Below, piece after piece: positions 42,266-50,241 of a stretch of 64,000 nucleotides of DNA (its first letter is position 1; each line of letters starts with the position of its first letter). A program made the translations under genes and the position numbers. Under the pieces are notes generated by a model. That model had not been told where the DNA came from and made no database searches. It saw only the letters and a list, made by a program, of their open reading frames with translations. Where the stretch lies: positions 146,697 through 210,696 of the forward strand of contig NZ_AWUK01000034.1 of NCBI RefSeq assembly GCF_000499205.1, given 5' to 3'. This DNA is from Paenibacillus sp. MAEPY2 (lineage in GTDB: Bacteria; Bacillota; Bacilli; Paenibacillales; Paenibacillaceae).

Positions 42266-44026
42266 TCACTCCACGATCAACGGTACAACCTTGCCTGCAT
42301 TCACATCAATCAGGCCGTGATCCGTAATTTTCAGAGCTGGACTTACCGCAAGGGAATGAGTACTTATCGACATAATCGGGTTATAGTGCACATAACCAAG
42401 AGACAACATCGCTGCACGCAGTTTTTTCACTTGGTGGGACACTACCGCCAGCGGTTCCTCCGTCAAAATACCACCCACAGGGAGTTCGAGATGAGACAAC
42501 ACTTTACCGTCTTCCACCACACAGAATCCACCCTGGCTCGAAATTACCGTGTTAGCTGCCAAGATCATATCTTCACGATTGCGACCTACGACCAAAAGGT
42601 TGTGGTTATCATGGGAATACGTTGTCGCAATGGCCCCACGCTTGATCGTGTCTCCACCAATCAAACCATGTGCCCGGTTACCGTTCACACCATAACGCTC
42701 AAAGGTCGCAATCTGTCCATATTCACTCTCTTCCCAGAGCAGTTCACCATTCGCAGCCTGAACCTGTGCAATATGCTCTTCCACAAAGGTTGAACCGTCC
42801 TTCACCATCATAACCCGGCAGTTGTTTAGACCATTTTCAGATAACTGCGCGTCTGAGTCAGATGCTTCACTTTTCCCACTCACCTTCGGATCAGACAAAC
42901 GAATTGCAAAATCCTCGGTTCCCAGCAGATCCAACTGCACGCTCTTGTAAAAGTGAGGTGGAAACTGCCCACTGATCCGGTCTTGCTTGTACGGTTCGTA
43001 GTCGTCATAAGCTTTACGGCCATTTTTGTATACTTGCTCTACTGCAAGTGTATCTAAGTTGGACAGCAGCACATAATCCGCCACTTTGCCTGGGGCAATG
43101 CTACCGCGATCAGTCATTTTCATTCGGGATGCAGGGGTCGAGGTTGCTGCGTAAATTGCATCTTCAGGGCGCATACCCATCCGAATGGCTTTACGCACGA
43201 TATGATCCAAATGTCCCCGTTCCACCAGCGAATCAGGCATAACATCGTCCGTTACAAAGCAGAAATGCTGTGCAACATCATGCTGAATCAGGTACTCCAT
43301 AACTTCTGGCGTCATCGATTTTTCCTGAATTTCTATAAACATGCCTGCCGCAATTCGCGCCTGCAAGCCTTCAATACTCTGATGGGTATGATCGGAATCC
43401 ACGCCCGCATAGATCAGTCGGTGCAGATCCAGCCCAAGCAGTTTCGGTGTATGACCTTCGATCACAAGATCGGGATAGTTCTGGCGAATATGCTGGAGGA
43501 TCTGGTTGGTCTTGCATTCCGGGTCCCGGATGACGTCCACATAGTTCATGATCTCACCCAGACAGATGATCTCTCCAGTAGCGAGCAGCACATCCATGTC
43601 TTCGATTTCGATTGAACCGCCCGTTGTCTCCATTGGTGTCGCCGGAACGGAGCTTGGGATGGCGTAGAACATGTCTACGGTTGTCTCGCGACTGGCCGAC
43701 ATCATCTCCTGCACACCTTCCAAACCAAACACATTCGCCATCTCATGCGGTTCCGCCACAATGGACGTTACCCCGCAACGGATCAGGCCATGGGAAAAGG
43801 TGGCTGGTGTCACCATCGTACTCTCGATGTGCAGATGAATATCAATAAGGCCCGGAATCATGTAACGTCCCCGTGCATCAATCACTTCATCGGCTTCAAT
43901 CATTTCCGGTCCGCCTGACCCAACATACATGAATCTGCCGTCCAGTACAGCCACGTTGTTCATTTCGAATCGTTTATAATAACTGTTATACACATGTACA
44001 TTCTTAATTAGTTGATCTGCACGCAT
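42266..44026 (-). CDS. ade: Adenine deaminase
   Basis: The product is 586 residues, the length of bacterial Ade/YerA proteins of the amidohydrolase superfamily. The metal site starts in GLIDIHLHIESTM (HxH). VIEGHTPKLLGLDLHRLIYAGVDSDHT and CFVTDDVMPDSLVERGHLDH supply further ligands, and GGDTIKRGAIATTYSHDNHNLLVVG is the adenine-deaminase C-terminal signature. It converts adenine to hypoxanthine and ammonia in the cytoplasm. The ATG has AAGGAG about 10 bases upstream. It lies 121 bases after the ATPase gene of the nucleoside-type ABC operon, probably as its last gene. There adenine released by the nucleoside hydrolase would be its substrate. Confidence 0.93.
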   Translation of the reverse strand: MRADQLIKNVHVYNSYYKRFEMNNVAVLDGRFMYVGSGGPEMIEADEVIDARGRYMIPGLIDIHLHIESTMVTPATFSHGLIRCGVTSIVAEPHEMANVFGLEGVQEMMSASRETTVDMFYAIPSSVPATPMETTGGSIEIEDMDVLLATGEIICLGEIMNYVDVIRDPECKTNQILQHIRQNYPDLVIEGHTPKLLGLDLHRLIYAGVDSDHTHQSIEGLQARIAAGMFIEIQEKSMTPEVMEYLIQHDVAQHFCFVTDDVMPDSLVERGHLDHIVRKAIRMGMRPEDAIYAATSTPASRMKMTDRGSIAPGKVADYVLLSNLDTLAVEQVYKNGRKAYDDYEPYKQDRISGQFPPHFYKSVQLDLLGTEDFAIRLSDPKVSGKSEASDSDAQLSENGLNNCRVMMVKDGSTFVEEHIAQVQAANGELLWEESEYGQIATFERYGVNGNRAHGLIGGDTIKRGAIATTYSHDNHNLLVVGRNREDMILAANTVISSQGGFCVVEDGKVLSHLELPVGGILTEEPLAVVSHQVKKLRAAMLSLGYVHYNPIMSISTHSLAVSPALKITDHGLIDVNAGKVVPLIVE

Positions 44027-44147
44027 GGGGCATAATCTCCTTCTTCATGAGCATTTTACAGCGATCCAGAGCGGTAGTTTACAAGTAGCCATACTACTCT
44101 GGATTCAACTGATAAAATGCCTCTTTTACTGCTTCTGCTTCCTGCTG

Positions 44148-45206
44148 CTATTCCACAAGGACAAGCTTATCCTGCGGGAAAATCAGATTCACACGCTGTC
44201 CGCTGAGATAAGGTGTCTCCATCTCCTGATTGGCTGTGAAGTCGCCAAGTTCTGTCTCGATGACGTACTGATAGCTGCGTCCAAGGTATGTGCTTACTTT
44301 TATAATCCCTGGCAAAGCATTAGCCATGTCTCCAGAGGTATCTCCGCTAACCATCAAATCATCCGGGCGAATCGCACCTTTGCGTGCACCGGGACGTGCC
44401 GTTCCGGGATGCGCAGTTGCGGTGAACAAACGACCACCCGCTTTCAGCGTGATCACCTCTCCTGCATCACTGCGCTCTGCGAATTCAATGAAATTGTGGA
44501 AACCGATAAATTGGGCTACAAATTCCGTGGCCGGGTATTTAAAAATCGTCTCCGGGCGGTCGAGCTGCTCGACAACGCCTTTGTTCATAATCGCTACCTG
44601 ATCGGAGATGGAGAAGCACTCCTCCTGATCATGAGAGACATAAAGCGTCGTAATGCCCAGTTCCTGCTGAATGCGGCGAATCTCCACCCGCATATTGAGT
44701 CTCAGGTTGGCATCCAGGTTACTGAGTGGTTCATCGAACAATAGCAAATCCGGTTCAATAACCAGTGCGCGGGCAATTGCCACACGTTGACGCTGACCAC
44801 CAGACAGTTCTGTTGGAAAACGTTTCTCAAACCCGTTCAGGTTAACCACCTCAAGGATGCGCATCACACGTGATGAGATATCCTTGTCTTTCACCTTGCG
44901 CATCCGCAGGCCGAAGGCCACGTTGTCATAGACAGACAGATGCGGGAATAGCGCATAACTCTGAAATACAAATCCGAAATTCCGTTTGTTCGCCGGAACC
45001 TTCGTATAATCCTTGCCGCCGAACATAAACTTGCCCTGTGTTGCTTCCAGGAATCCGGCGATGAGGCGCAGCGTAGTTGTTTTGCCGCAACCGCTCGGTC
45101 CGAGCAGGGAGAGCAGCTTACCTTTTTCCAGCTCCAATTGAAAATCCTTCAGGATCGTCTGGTTATCGTAAGCCACCGATACGCGATCCAATGTCAGCAA
45201 TGCCAT
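44148..45206 (-). CDS. ABC transporter ATPase (PotA/spermidine-type family)
   Basis: The product is about 352 residues. Walker A GPSGCGKTT, signature LSGGQRQRV, Walker B DLLLFDEPLSNLD and switch SHDQEE are intact, with a C-terminal TOBE domain. The ATG at 45206 is preferred over the in-frame TTG at 45224, which overlaps the GGAGG ribosome site. It energises the two permeases encoded immediately before it. The gene is only 18 bases from the permease stop. Confidence 0.92.
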   Translation of the reverse strand: MALLTLDRVSVAYDNQTILKDFQLELEKGKLLSLLGPSGCGKTTTLRLIAGFLEATQGKFMFGGKDYTKVPANKRNFGFVFQSYALFPHLSVYDNVAFGLRMRKVKDKDISSRVMRILEVVNLNGFEKRFPTELSGGQRQRVAIARALVIEPDLLLFDEPLSNLDANLRLNMRVEIRRIQQELGITTLYVSHDQEECFSISDQVAIMNKGVVEQLDRPETIFKYPATEFVAQFIGFHNFIEFAERSDAGEVITLKAGGRLFTATAHPGTARPGARKGAIRPDDLMVSGDTSGDMANALPGIIKVSTYLGRSYQYVIETELGDFTANQEMETPYLSGQRVNLIFPQDKLVLVE

Positions 45207-45224
45207 AGCGTTCTGCGCCTCCAA

Positions 45225-46016
45225 TTAACGTTTAGTAAAGTATGAGAATCCGCCCATGATCCGTTCGATCACGAACATTAAAAGTCCAGTCAATACCATC
45301 AACAGTACGGAAATAGCTGCAATGGTTGGGTCAAAATAATTTTCAACATAGGTCAGCATCTGAATGGGCAATGTGCTTACCCCCGGTCCGGTCATAAACA
45401 CGGAAATGTCCACGTTGTTGAACGATTCCAGAAACGCAATCAGCACCGCCGCGAGAATACCGGAACGAATGTTGGGCAGCACGATCTGGAAGAACGTTCT
45501 AACCCGTCCCGCGCCGAGACTCAGGGCCGCTTCTTCCACTGCAAAGTCAAAGCTCGACAGACTCGATGCGATAACGCGAATGATAAATGGCAGCATGATA
45601 ATGGTGTGACCAATCAGCAGACCCAGATACATCGGCAGGTGATAGATCACGATCAGGTATTTCATCAAAGTAAAACCAAGCACGATTCCCGGAATGAGTA
45701 CCGGGGACAGGAACAATGCATTCAGCACCGACTTGCCTTTGAAATCGTAACGACTAAGTGCATACGCAGCCGGAACCCCGAGCAACAGCGCCAGCAAATT
45801 TCCCAGCAGGGAAATGATGATGGACGTCTGGAACGTGCGAAGGAAACCGCCTGTGTTAAAAATATTTTCGTACCAGCGGAGAGAGAAGCCCTCCGGCGGA
45901 AATTTGAGTACCGTCCCCGGTTCAAACGAAGTCACCGAGATGATCAGAAGCGGGCCCAGCAGAAAGATAAAGACCAGCAGACTGAACAGGCCCAGCCCGA
46001 TATGTTTCTCCCGCAT
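45225..46016 (-). CDS. ABC transporter permease (PotC-like)
   Basis: The product is 263 residues with six membrane helices and the EAA loop VEEAALSLGAGRVRTFFQIVLPNIRSGI. It belongs to the iron/spermidine/putrescine/thiamine permease group. It is four bases downstream of the partner permease and forms the transmembrane channel with it. Confidence 0.92.
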   Translation of the reverse strand: MREKHIGLGLFSLLVFIFLLGPLLIISVTSFEPGTVLKFPPEGFSLRWYENIFNTGGFLRTFQTSIIISLLGNLLALLLGVPAAYALSRYDFKGKSVLNALFLSPVLIPGIVLGFTLMKYLIVIYHLPMYLGLLIGHTIIMLPFIIRVIASSLSSFDFAVEEAALSLGAGRVRTFFQIVLPNIRSGILAAVLIAFLESFNNVDISVFMTGPGVSTLPIQMLTYVENYFDPTIAAISVLLMVLTGLLMFVIERIMGGFSYFTKR

Positions 46017-46020
46017 ATGT

Positions 46021-46839
46021 CTACCCCTTCGGATTTAAAGTTTTGGCCATTTTGTTCATGACACCGACCACGACAAATGTAATGACAATCATAATCGCAG
46101 CAACGACCGAGGCCAGATACCAGTCGTTCAGGGTCATAGCGTTCTGATAGAGGAACGTCGCAATGACGCGCTGTTTGCCTCCCAAAAGTGCAGGCGTCGT
46201 ATAAGCCGTCAGGCTTCCGACAAAAACAAGTACGGCTCCGATCACAAGCCCTGGCACAGCCAGCGGGAACACCACTCGGCGGAATGCCGTGAAGCGTGAT
46301 GCACCCAGGCTCTGTGCCGCCTTGAGCAGATCACCATCAATGTTCTCAAGCACACCGACCAGGGAAATGATCATGAGTGGCAGGAACAGATGGGTCAAAC
46401 CGATCATCATGGCAGCCGGCGTATACAGAATATCCAGCGGCTTGTCCACGATCCCCAGTCCAACGAGGGCGTTGTTGATTAGCCCTTTGCGTCCGAGAAT
46501 AATCATCCAGCTAAACGAGCGCACAACCGGGCTTGTTAGCAGCGGGAAGATGGCCAACGCGAGCAGAATGCCTTTGCGGCGCGGCGCTTTCCGTGAAATA
46601 TAATAAGCTGTCGGGAATCCGAGCACCACGCAGACGATGGTGGTGACCACGCTGACTTGCAGCGTCGTAAGCAATATTTTCAAAAAGTAAGGGTCTCTGA
46701 AAAAATGCATGTATCCTTCAAACGTGAAGGAGTTTTCCTGAAAAAATGTCGATCCGATCGTCAGGACAATCGGAATGATCATAAATGCCGCCAAAAATAT
46801 GAATCCTGGCAGCAATAGCCAGTATACTGATTTCTTCAT
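46021..46839 (-). CDS. ABC transporter permease (PotB-like)
   Basis: The product is 272 residues with six membrane helices and the EAA loop LLKAAQSLGASRFTAFRRVVFPLAVPG. It is the first of the paired permeases. The preceding gene in the direction of transcription is the nucleoside hydrolase, 224 bases upstream, and that space is filled by the dispersed repeat copy 2. Confidence 0.92.
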   Translation of the reverse strand: MKKSVYWLLLPGFIFLAAFMIIPIVLTIGSTFFQENSFTFEGYMHFFRDPYFLKILLTTLQVSVVTTIVCVVLGFPTAYYISRKAPRRKGILLALAIFPLLTSPVVRSFSWMIILGRKGLINNALVGLGIVDKPLDILYTPAAMMIGLTHLFLPLMIISLVGVLENIDGDLLKAAQSLGASRFTAFRRVVFPLAVPGLVIGAVLVFVGSLTAYTTPALLGGKQRVIATFLYQNAMTLNDWYLASVVAAIMIVITFVVVGVMNKMAKTLNPKG

Positions 46840-46892
46840 CGCGGTACTCCTGACTTATAAAATGGTTTATATTCACATGTTAAAATCACAAC

Positions 46893-47041
46893 TTTACACT
46901 ATCTCACTCCGTGCCAGAAGAATCTTTCGATCGCTGTTATCCCCAGATTTTTTCGATCCTTTAATTAAAGGGTAAAATCCGGGGATAAAGGCGAGCGCTT
47001 CGCTTCTCCAGCTTTCTTCTGTCACTTCGTTCTCGTGTAAA
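46893..47041. repeat. Dispersed palindromic repeat, copy 2 (short form, inside operon)
   Basis: The 149-bp element is bounded by TTTACAC and GTGTAAA. The central hairpin uses ATCCCCAGATTTT and AAAATCCGGGGAT around ATCCTTT/AAAGGGT. It lies between the nucleoside hydrolase and permease genes of one transcription unit. A transcript of the operon would therefore contain a long stable stem-loop at this point. Confidence 0.85.
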
Positions 47042-47063
47042 AAAATGAATTTAACGGTCATAG

Positions 47064-48002
47064 CTACGCATTTAACGCGTTGATAAACAGTTCAAGGAAA
47101 GCTTCGGCGTCTACCGTTTCGCATACCAATGTATTGGGCTGTTCGCCCAGACGGTTTTGGAAGTCACACACCATCTGGCCATCACACAGGCGGCTGGCTG
47201 TCTCGACATCGACGTAATATGATTTGCGTCCAACCAGTTCCGGGGCAAGTGCGACGCCCACTGCCAGTGGATCATGCAGAGCACAAGCTCGGATGCCGTT
47301 CATTTCTTCGTAACGATTGATGTAAATCTCCGTGCTCTGTGCCACATAATCGCGAAGCACAGGATCAGTCAATCGTCCGATGGCTTCTTCATTCAGCAGC
47401 GTTTGACGGGTAACATCCAAGCCAACCTGCGTGAGCTTCTCGAAACCTGCATGCAGTACAATGCGTGCGGCTTCGGGATCGGCGTACGTGTTGTACTCCG
47501 CAGTAGGTGTAACATTGCCATGTCCACGAACGACGCCACCCATGAAGATGACTTCCTTCAATAATGTAGGCAGTTCAGGACACTTCATCAGAGCCAACGC
47601 CAAATTCGTCAACGGCGCGGTCATAATCAGTGTCAATTCGCCTGGGTATAACTTCGCCTGTTCAATGATAAAGTCCGGGGCAAAGCCTTCATCCGCCTGC
47701 TTGGATACGGCCGGATCAGGCAGCGCACCACCCAATCCGTCTTGTCCGTGAACCCGGTGCTCATAATGAGACTTGCGTGTGAGTGGGCCAGCCGCTCCGG
47801 CAATGACCGGAATGGAGGGTGCTCCCACCAACTCGAGTATTTTGCATGTGTTATCCGTTGCCTGCTGGAGCGATACGTTCCCACAGACCGTGGTAATTCC
47901 GAGAATGTCCAGCTTCCGACTCTTGACGGCCAGCAAGATCGCCAGCGCGTCATCAATACCAGTATCCACATCCAGAATGATGCGATTTCCTGTTTCACTC
48001 AT
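47064..48002 (-). CDS. Inosine/uridine-preferring nucleoside hydrolase
   Basis: The product is 312 residues. The calcium-binding N-terminus ILDVDTGIDDALAILLA is the family signature. TAEYNTYADPEAARIVL and the late HDPLAVGVAL add the remaining metal and ribose contacts. It cleaves ribonucleosides to base and ribose in the cytoplasm; base preference cannot be read from sequence. GAGGAG about ten bases upstream supports the ATG. The gene follows the substrate-binding protein gene by 111 bases and precedes the permeases, tying nucleoside cleavage to uptake. Confidence 0.94.
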   Translation of the reverse strand: MSETGNRIILDVDTGIDDALAILLAVKSRKLDILGITTVCGNVSLQQATDNTCKILELVGAPSIPVIAGAAGPLTRKSHYEHRVHGQDGLGGALPDPAVSKQADEGFAPDFIIEQAKLYPGELTLIMTAPLTNLALALMKCPELPTLLKEVIFMGGVVRGHGNVTPTAEYNTYADPEAARIVLHAGFEKLTQVGLDVTRQTLLNEEAIGRLTDPVLRDYVAQSTEIYINRYEEMNGIRACALHDPLAVGVALAPELVGRKSYYVDVETASRLCDGQMVCDFQNRLGEQPNTLVCETVDAEAFLELFINALNA

Positions 48003-48113
48003 GCATTCCCAACTCCTCTGCCGTTAAATGATTGCTTGCTGCAAATGTTATTTGTCGAGCACAATCGATATCATTACTGCGGATCAACCTTATCGTTCAA
48101 ACGTTGATTACGC

Positions 48114-49187
48114 TTATTGTGCAATCTCACGGTTCCAACGATCTGTCCATGCTTTGGCCTGTTGATTCACAAATTCCATATCCAGCTTGTTCAGCTTGCC
48201 AACCACGTCTGCGCCATACGTTACGCCTTCAGCTTCTTCGGCACTCAATTCAACTTTGGTATTTACCGGGGAATCCACTTTGGCTTTGGCGGATTTGGCT
48301 TGTACATCCTGGCTTAGCTGCCAGTTGATGAATTCTTCAGCGAGTTCTTTGTTCTTGCTGCCTTTCACGACGTTGATCGTATTCATAACTGCATATGCAC
48401 CTTCGCTAGGTGTAACAAACTTCGCATTCGGCACTGCCGCTTTCAGATCCTTGAAGTACATTTCCATAATCGGTCCGCCAGCAATCTCTTCCTGGGAGAA
48501 CATGTTCACGAACTCGGAAGTTTGCGTGTAGAATTTAACCACGTTGCCGCTTAATTTTTTCAGTTCCGCAAATGCTGCATCTTCATTAAACGTATCGTTT
48601 CCAGCTACGCGGGAAGCAGCATCCAATACCATTGGGCCTGCTGTTGCCGTAATGTTTGGAATCGTCAGATTATTGGCAAACGCCGGGTCCCACAGATCCG
48701 CCCATGAAGTGACTTCTTTGGAAACAAGGTCCGGGTTATAAGCGATTCCGAGCTGTCCAACCGTGTAGGCCGGGCCGTAATCTTCGCCAAGCGGTGCTTT
48801 GGCAATATCATAAATATCGTTCACATTCGGAATTTTGGAGCGGTCAATTTTCTCAAACAAACCTTCGTCAATGCCTTGCTGTGCATAGTAATCAGACAAG
48901 TAGATTACATCGACATTGGATGTACCTTGGCGGATTTTATTCAAACGCTCAGCGTTGTTACCCACTTCAAGTACGATGTCTACATTATGTTCTTTTTCAA
49001 AAGGACCAAATACTTCTTCATTGAAGAAATCTTCCGAGAACCCCCAAGTGGAGATGACGAGCTTGGTTGACGCCGTGCCTCCGCTTCCTGATCCGCCTGT
49101 AGCGTCCTCTATACTGCTGCCGCATCCTGCAAGTAATACCGATGTCATTGCCACTGCCGCCAAACCGCTAATCCACTTCTTCATCAT
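48114..49187 (-). CDS. ABC transporter substrate-binding lipoprotein (PotD-like)
   Basis: The product is 357 residues. The signal peptide ends in the lipobox SVLLAGCGSS, so the mature protein is anchored by a diacylated cysteine. The mature sequence LVISTWGFSEDFFNEEVFGPF and LGIAYNPDLVSKEVTSWADLW are of the PotD/iron-thiamine binding class. GGGGGAATC lies about nine bases before the ATG. It is the first gene of the unit with nucleoside hydrolase, two permeases, an ATPase and adenine deaminase. Its ligand is therefore more likely a purine nucleoside or derivative than a polyamine, though this is inferred from context. Confidence 0.9.
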   Translation of the reverse strand: MMKKWISGLAAVAMTSVLLAGCGSSIEDATGGSGSGGTASTKLVISTWGFSEDFFNEEVFGPFEKEHNVDIVLEVGNNAERLNKIRQGTSNVDVIYLSDYYAQQGIDEGLFEKIDRSKIPNVNDIYDIAKAPLGEDYGPAYTVGQLGIAYNPDLVSKEVTSWADLWDPAFANNLTIPNITATAGPMVLDAASRVAGNDTFNEDAAFAELKKLSGNVVKFYTQTSEFVNMFSQEEIAGGPIMEMYFKDLKAAVPNAKFVTPSEGAYAVMNTINVVKGSKNKELAEEFINWQLSQDVQAKSAKAKVDSPVNTKVELSAEEAEGVTYGADVVGKLNKLDMEFVNQQAKAWTDRWNREIAQ

Positions 49188-49268
49188 GATCCTGATTCCC
49201 CCTGATATGTGTGATTTTTAACAACCCAAACCATTAAGTTGAACTAGCTTGATATTCTCAACTAAAAT

Positions 49269-49456
49269 TTTACACAATAACGTAGAGGACAGAAAAAACC
49301 TGAAGAAGCGAAGCGTTCGCCTGAAAGCTTTCTGAAAGAAAGCTACATCGGAAGCATACGCCTATTCCCGGATTTCACCTTATCTAAATGAAATTAAAGA
49401 AATCTGGGAATAACAGCGATCGGAAGGTTGTTCTGTCATCGGAGTGCCAGTGTAAA
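49269..49456. repeat. Dispersed palindromic repeat, copy 3 (long form, inverted)
   Basis: The 188-bp copy is in the opposite orientation to the other three. The stem is ATTCCCAGATTTC with GAAATCCGGGAAT when read on the minus strand. Compared with copies 1, 2 and 4 both arms carry matching changes (C to T opposite G to A), which preserves pairing. The tail AGCTTTCTTTCAGAAAGCTT is shared only with copy 4. It lies upstream of the substrate-binding protein gene. The 49188-49692 interval holds this copy, the promoter of that gene and the terminator at 49490. Confidence 0.85.
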
Positions 49457-49489
49457 TCTTTGTTAGTTGGGCTTATATAGTTCAACTTA

Positions 49490-49538
49490 AAAAAAACAAA
49501 AAGAAAAGCATTCTTGTATAAACAAGAACACTTTTCTT
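49490..49538 (-). terminator. Terminator downstream of the DUF2294 gene
   Basis: AAGAAAAG pairs with CTTTTCTT, and TTCTTGT with ACAAGAA inside it. On the minus strand it is followed by CTTTTTGTTTTTTTT-like sequence. It lies about 155 bases after the stop. Confidence 0.75.
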
Positions 49539-49692
49539 CGTAAACAAAGGAAAGCGACACCCGCTGCCGGTACATCATCGGTTTCTGCTCCAGAATCAAT
49601 CCGAAGGCAGACGCCATCATATGAAATTGTTCGGAATCCGAATCATGGACTAGAACCGTGCGCAACGCATGAATCGAACCTGTCAATCCATC

Positions 49693-50049
49693 CTATGCTT
49701 GTTCCAAAATCACATTCGTAATGGCCCACTGCGTGGACGCATCATAATCCCGTAATACAGCTTCGATTGGCAAACCCATGTGCTGCTCCAACTTCTCCCT
49801 GAATTTCTTCTTATACAAGACAGACATACGGAAGTCCACTTCCAGCTTCAAGCCGGGGGCCTCCCCTTCCAGGGCGTCAGAGCGCGGTGAACGGCGGTGC
49901 TTCGCGTAGAAGGTCACGATGTTCTGATCAATGGTCACTCTCAGGAGAGTGGTCCCAAAGCCGAACAGTTCCTTCGAAATTTCGTTATAATACTGGCACA
50001 TCTTCTTCTTGCTCTCATTGCTGTCCAGCAGTTCCATGAACTCACCCAC
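49693..50049 (-). CDS. DUF2294 (MpsC-like) family protein
   Basis: The product is 118 residues. The sequence MCQYYNEISKELFGFG, then DFRMSVLYKKKFREKLEQHMG and a final TQWAITNVILEQA match the DUF2294 family, named MpsC after a component of a sodium-dependent membrane-potential system in Staphylococcus. No membrane segment or signal is present, so it is cytoplasmic. Whether it works with ion transport here is unknown, since no mpsAB gene is near. The GTG start at 50049 has a weak ribosome site; the ATG at 50037 is an alternative. Confidence 0.78.
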   Translation of the reverse strand: MGEFMELLDSNESKKKMCQYYNEISKELFGFGTTLLRVTIDQNIVTFYAKHRRSPRSDALEGEAPGLKLEVDFRMSVLYKKKFREKLEQHMGLPIEAVLRDYDASTQWAITNVILEQA

Positions 50050-50241
50050 ATCATTTACTACCGTACGTTCGACGTGTTAACACGATTGATTATACATATA
50101 TCTACGATTTTAGGCAACCCAAAAGATATAGTTAACATGAAAATAACACATAAAAGCGAACGATAGGTATAAAACTAGTGAAAACAATTCGTACGTTTTC
50201 AAAGTGAGCATGCTTGACGATACCTATATCCCTTTTCCCTA

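Noticed and set aside
49188..49268. Possible purine riboswitch before the nucleoside-uptake operon
   Set aside because: The conserved loops and P1 junction bases of purine aptamers are absent and the leader is short.
49384..49686. In-frame open stretch after the DUF2294 stop codon (TAG at 49693), suggesting a nonsense-interrupted longer protein
   Set aside because: The stretch runs through the intrinsic terminator at 49490-49538 and into a dispersed repeat. The 118-residue product already contains the whole DUF2294 domain, so the extension is probably chance.
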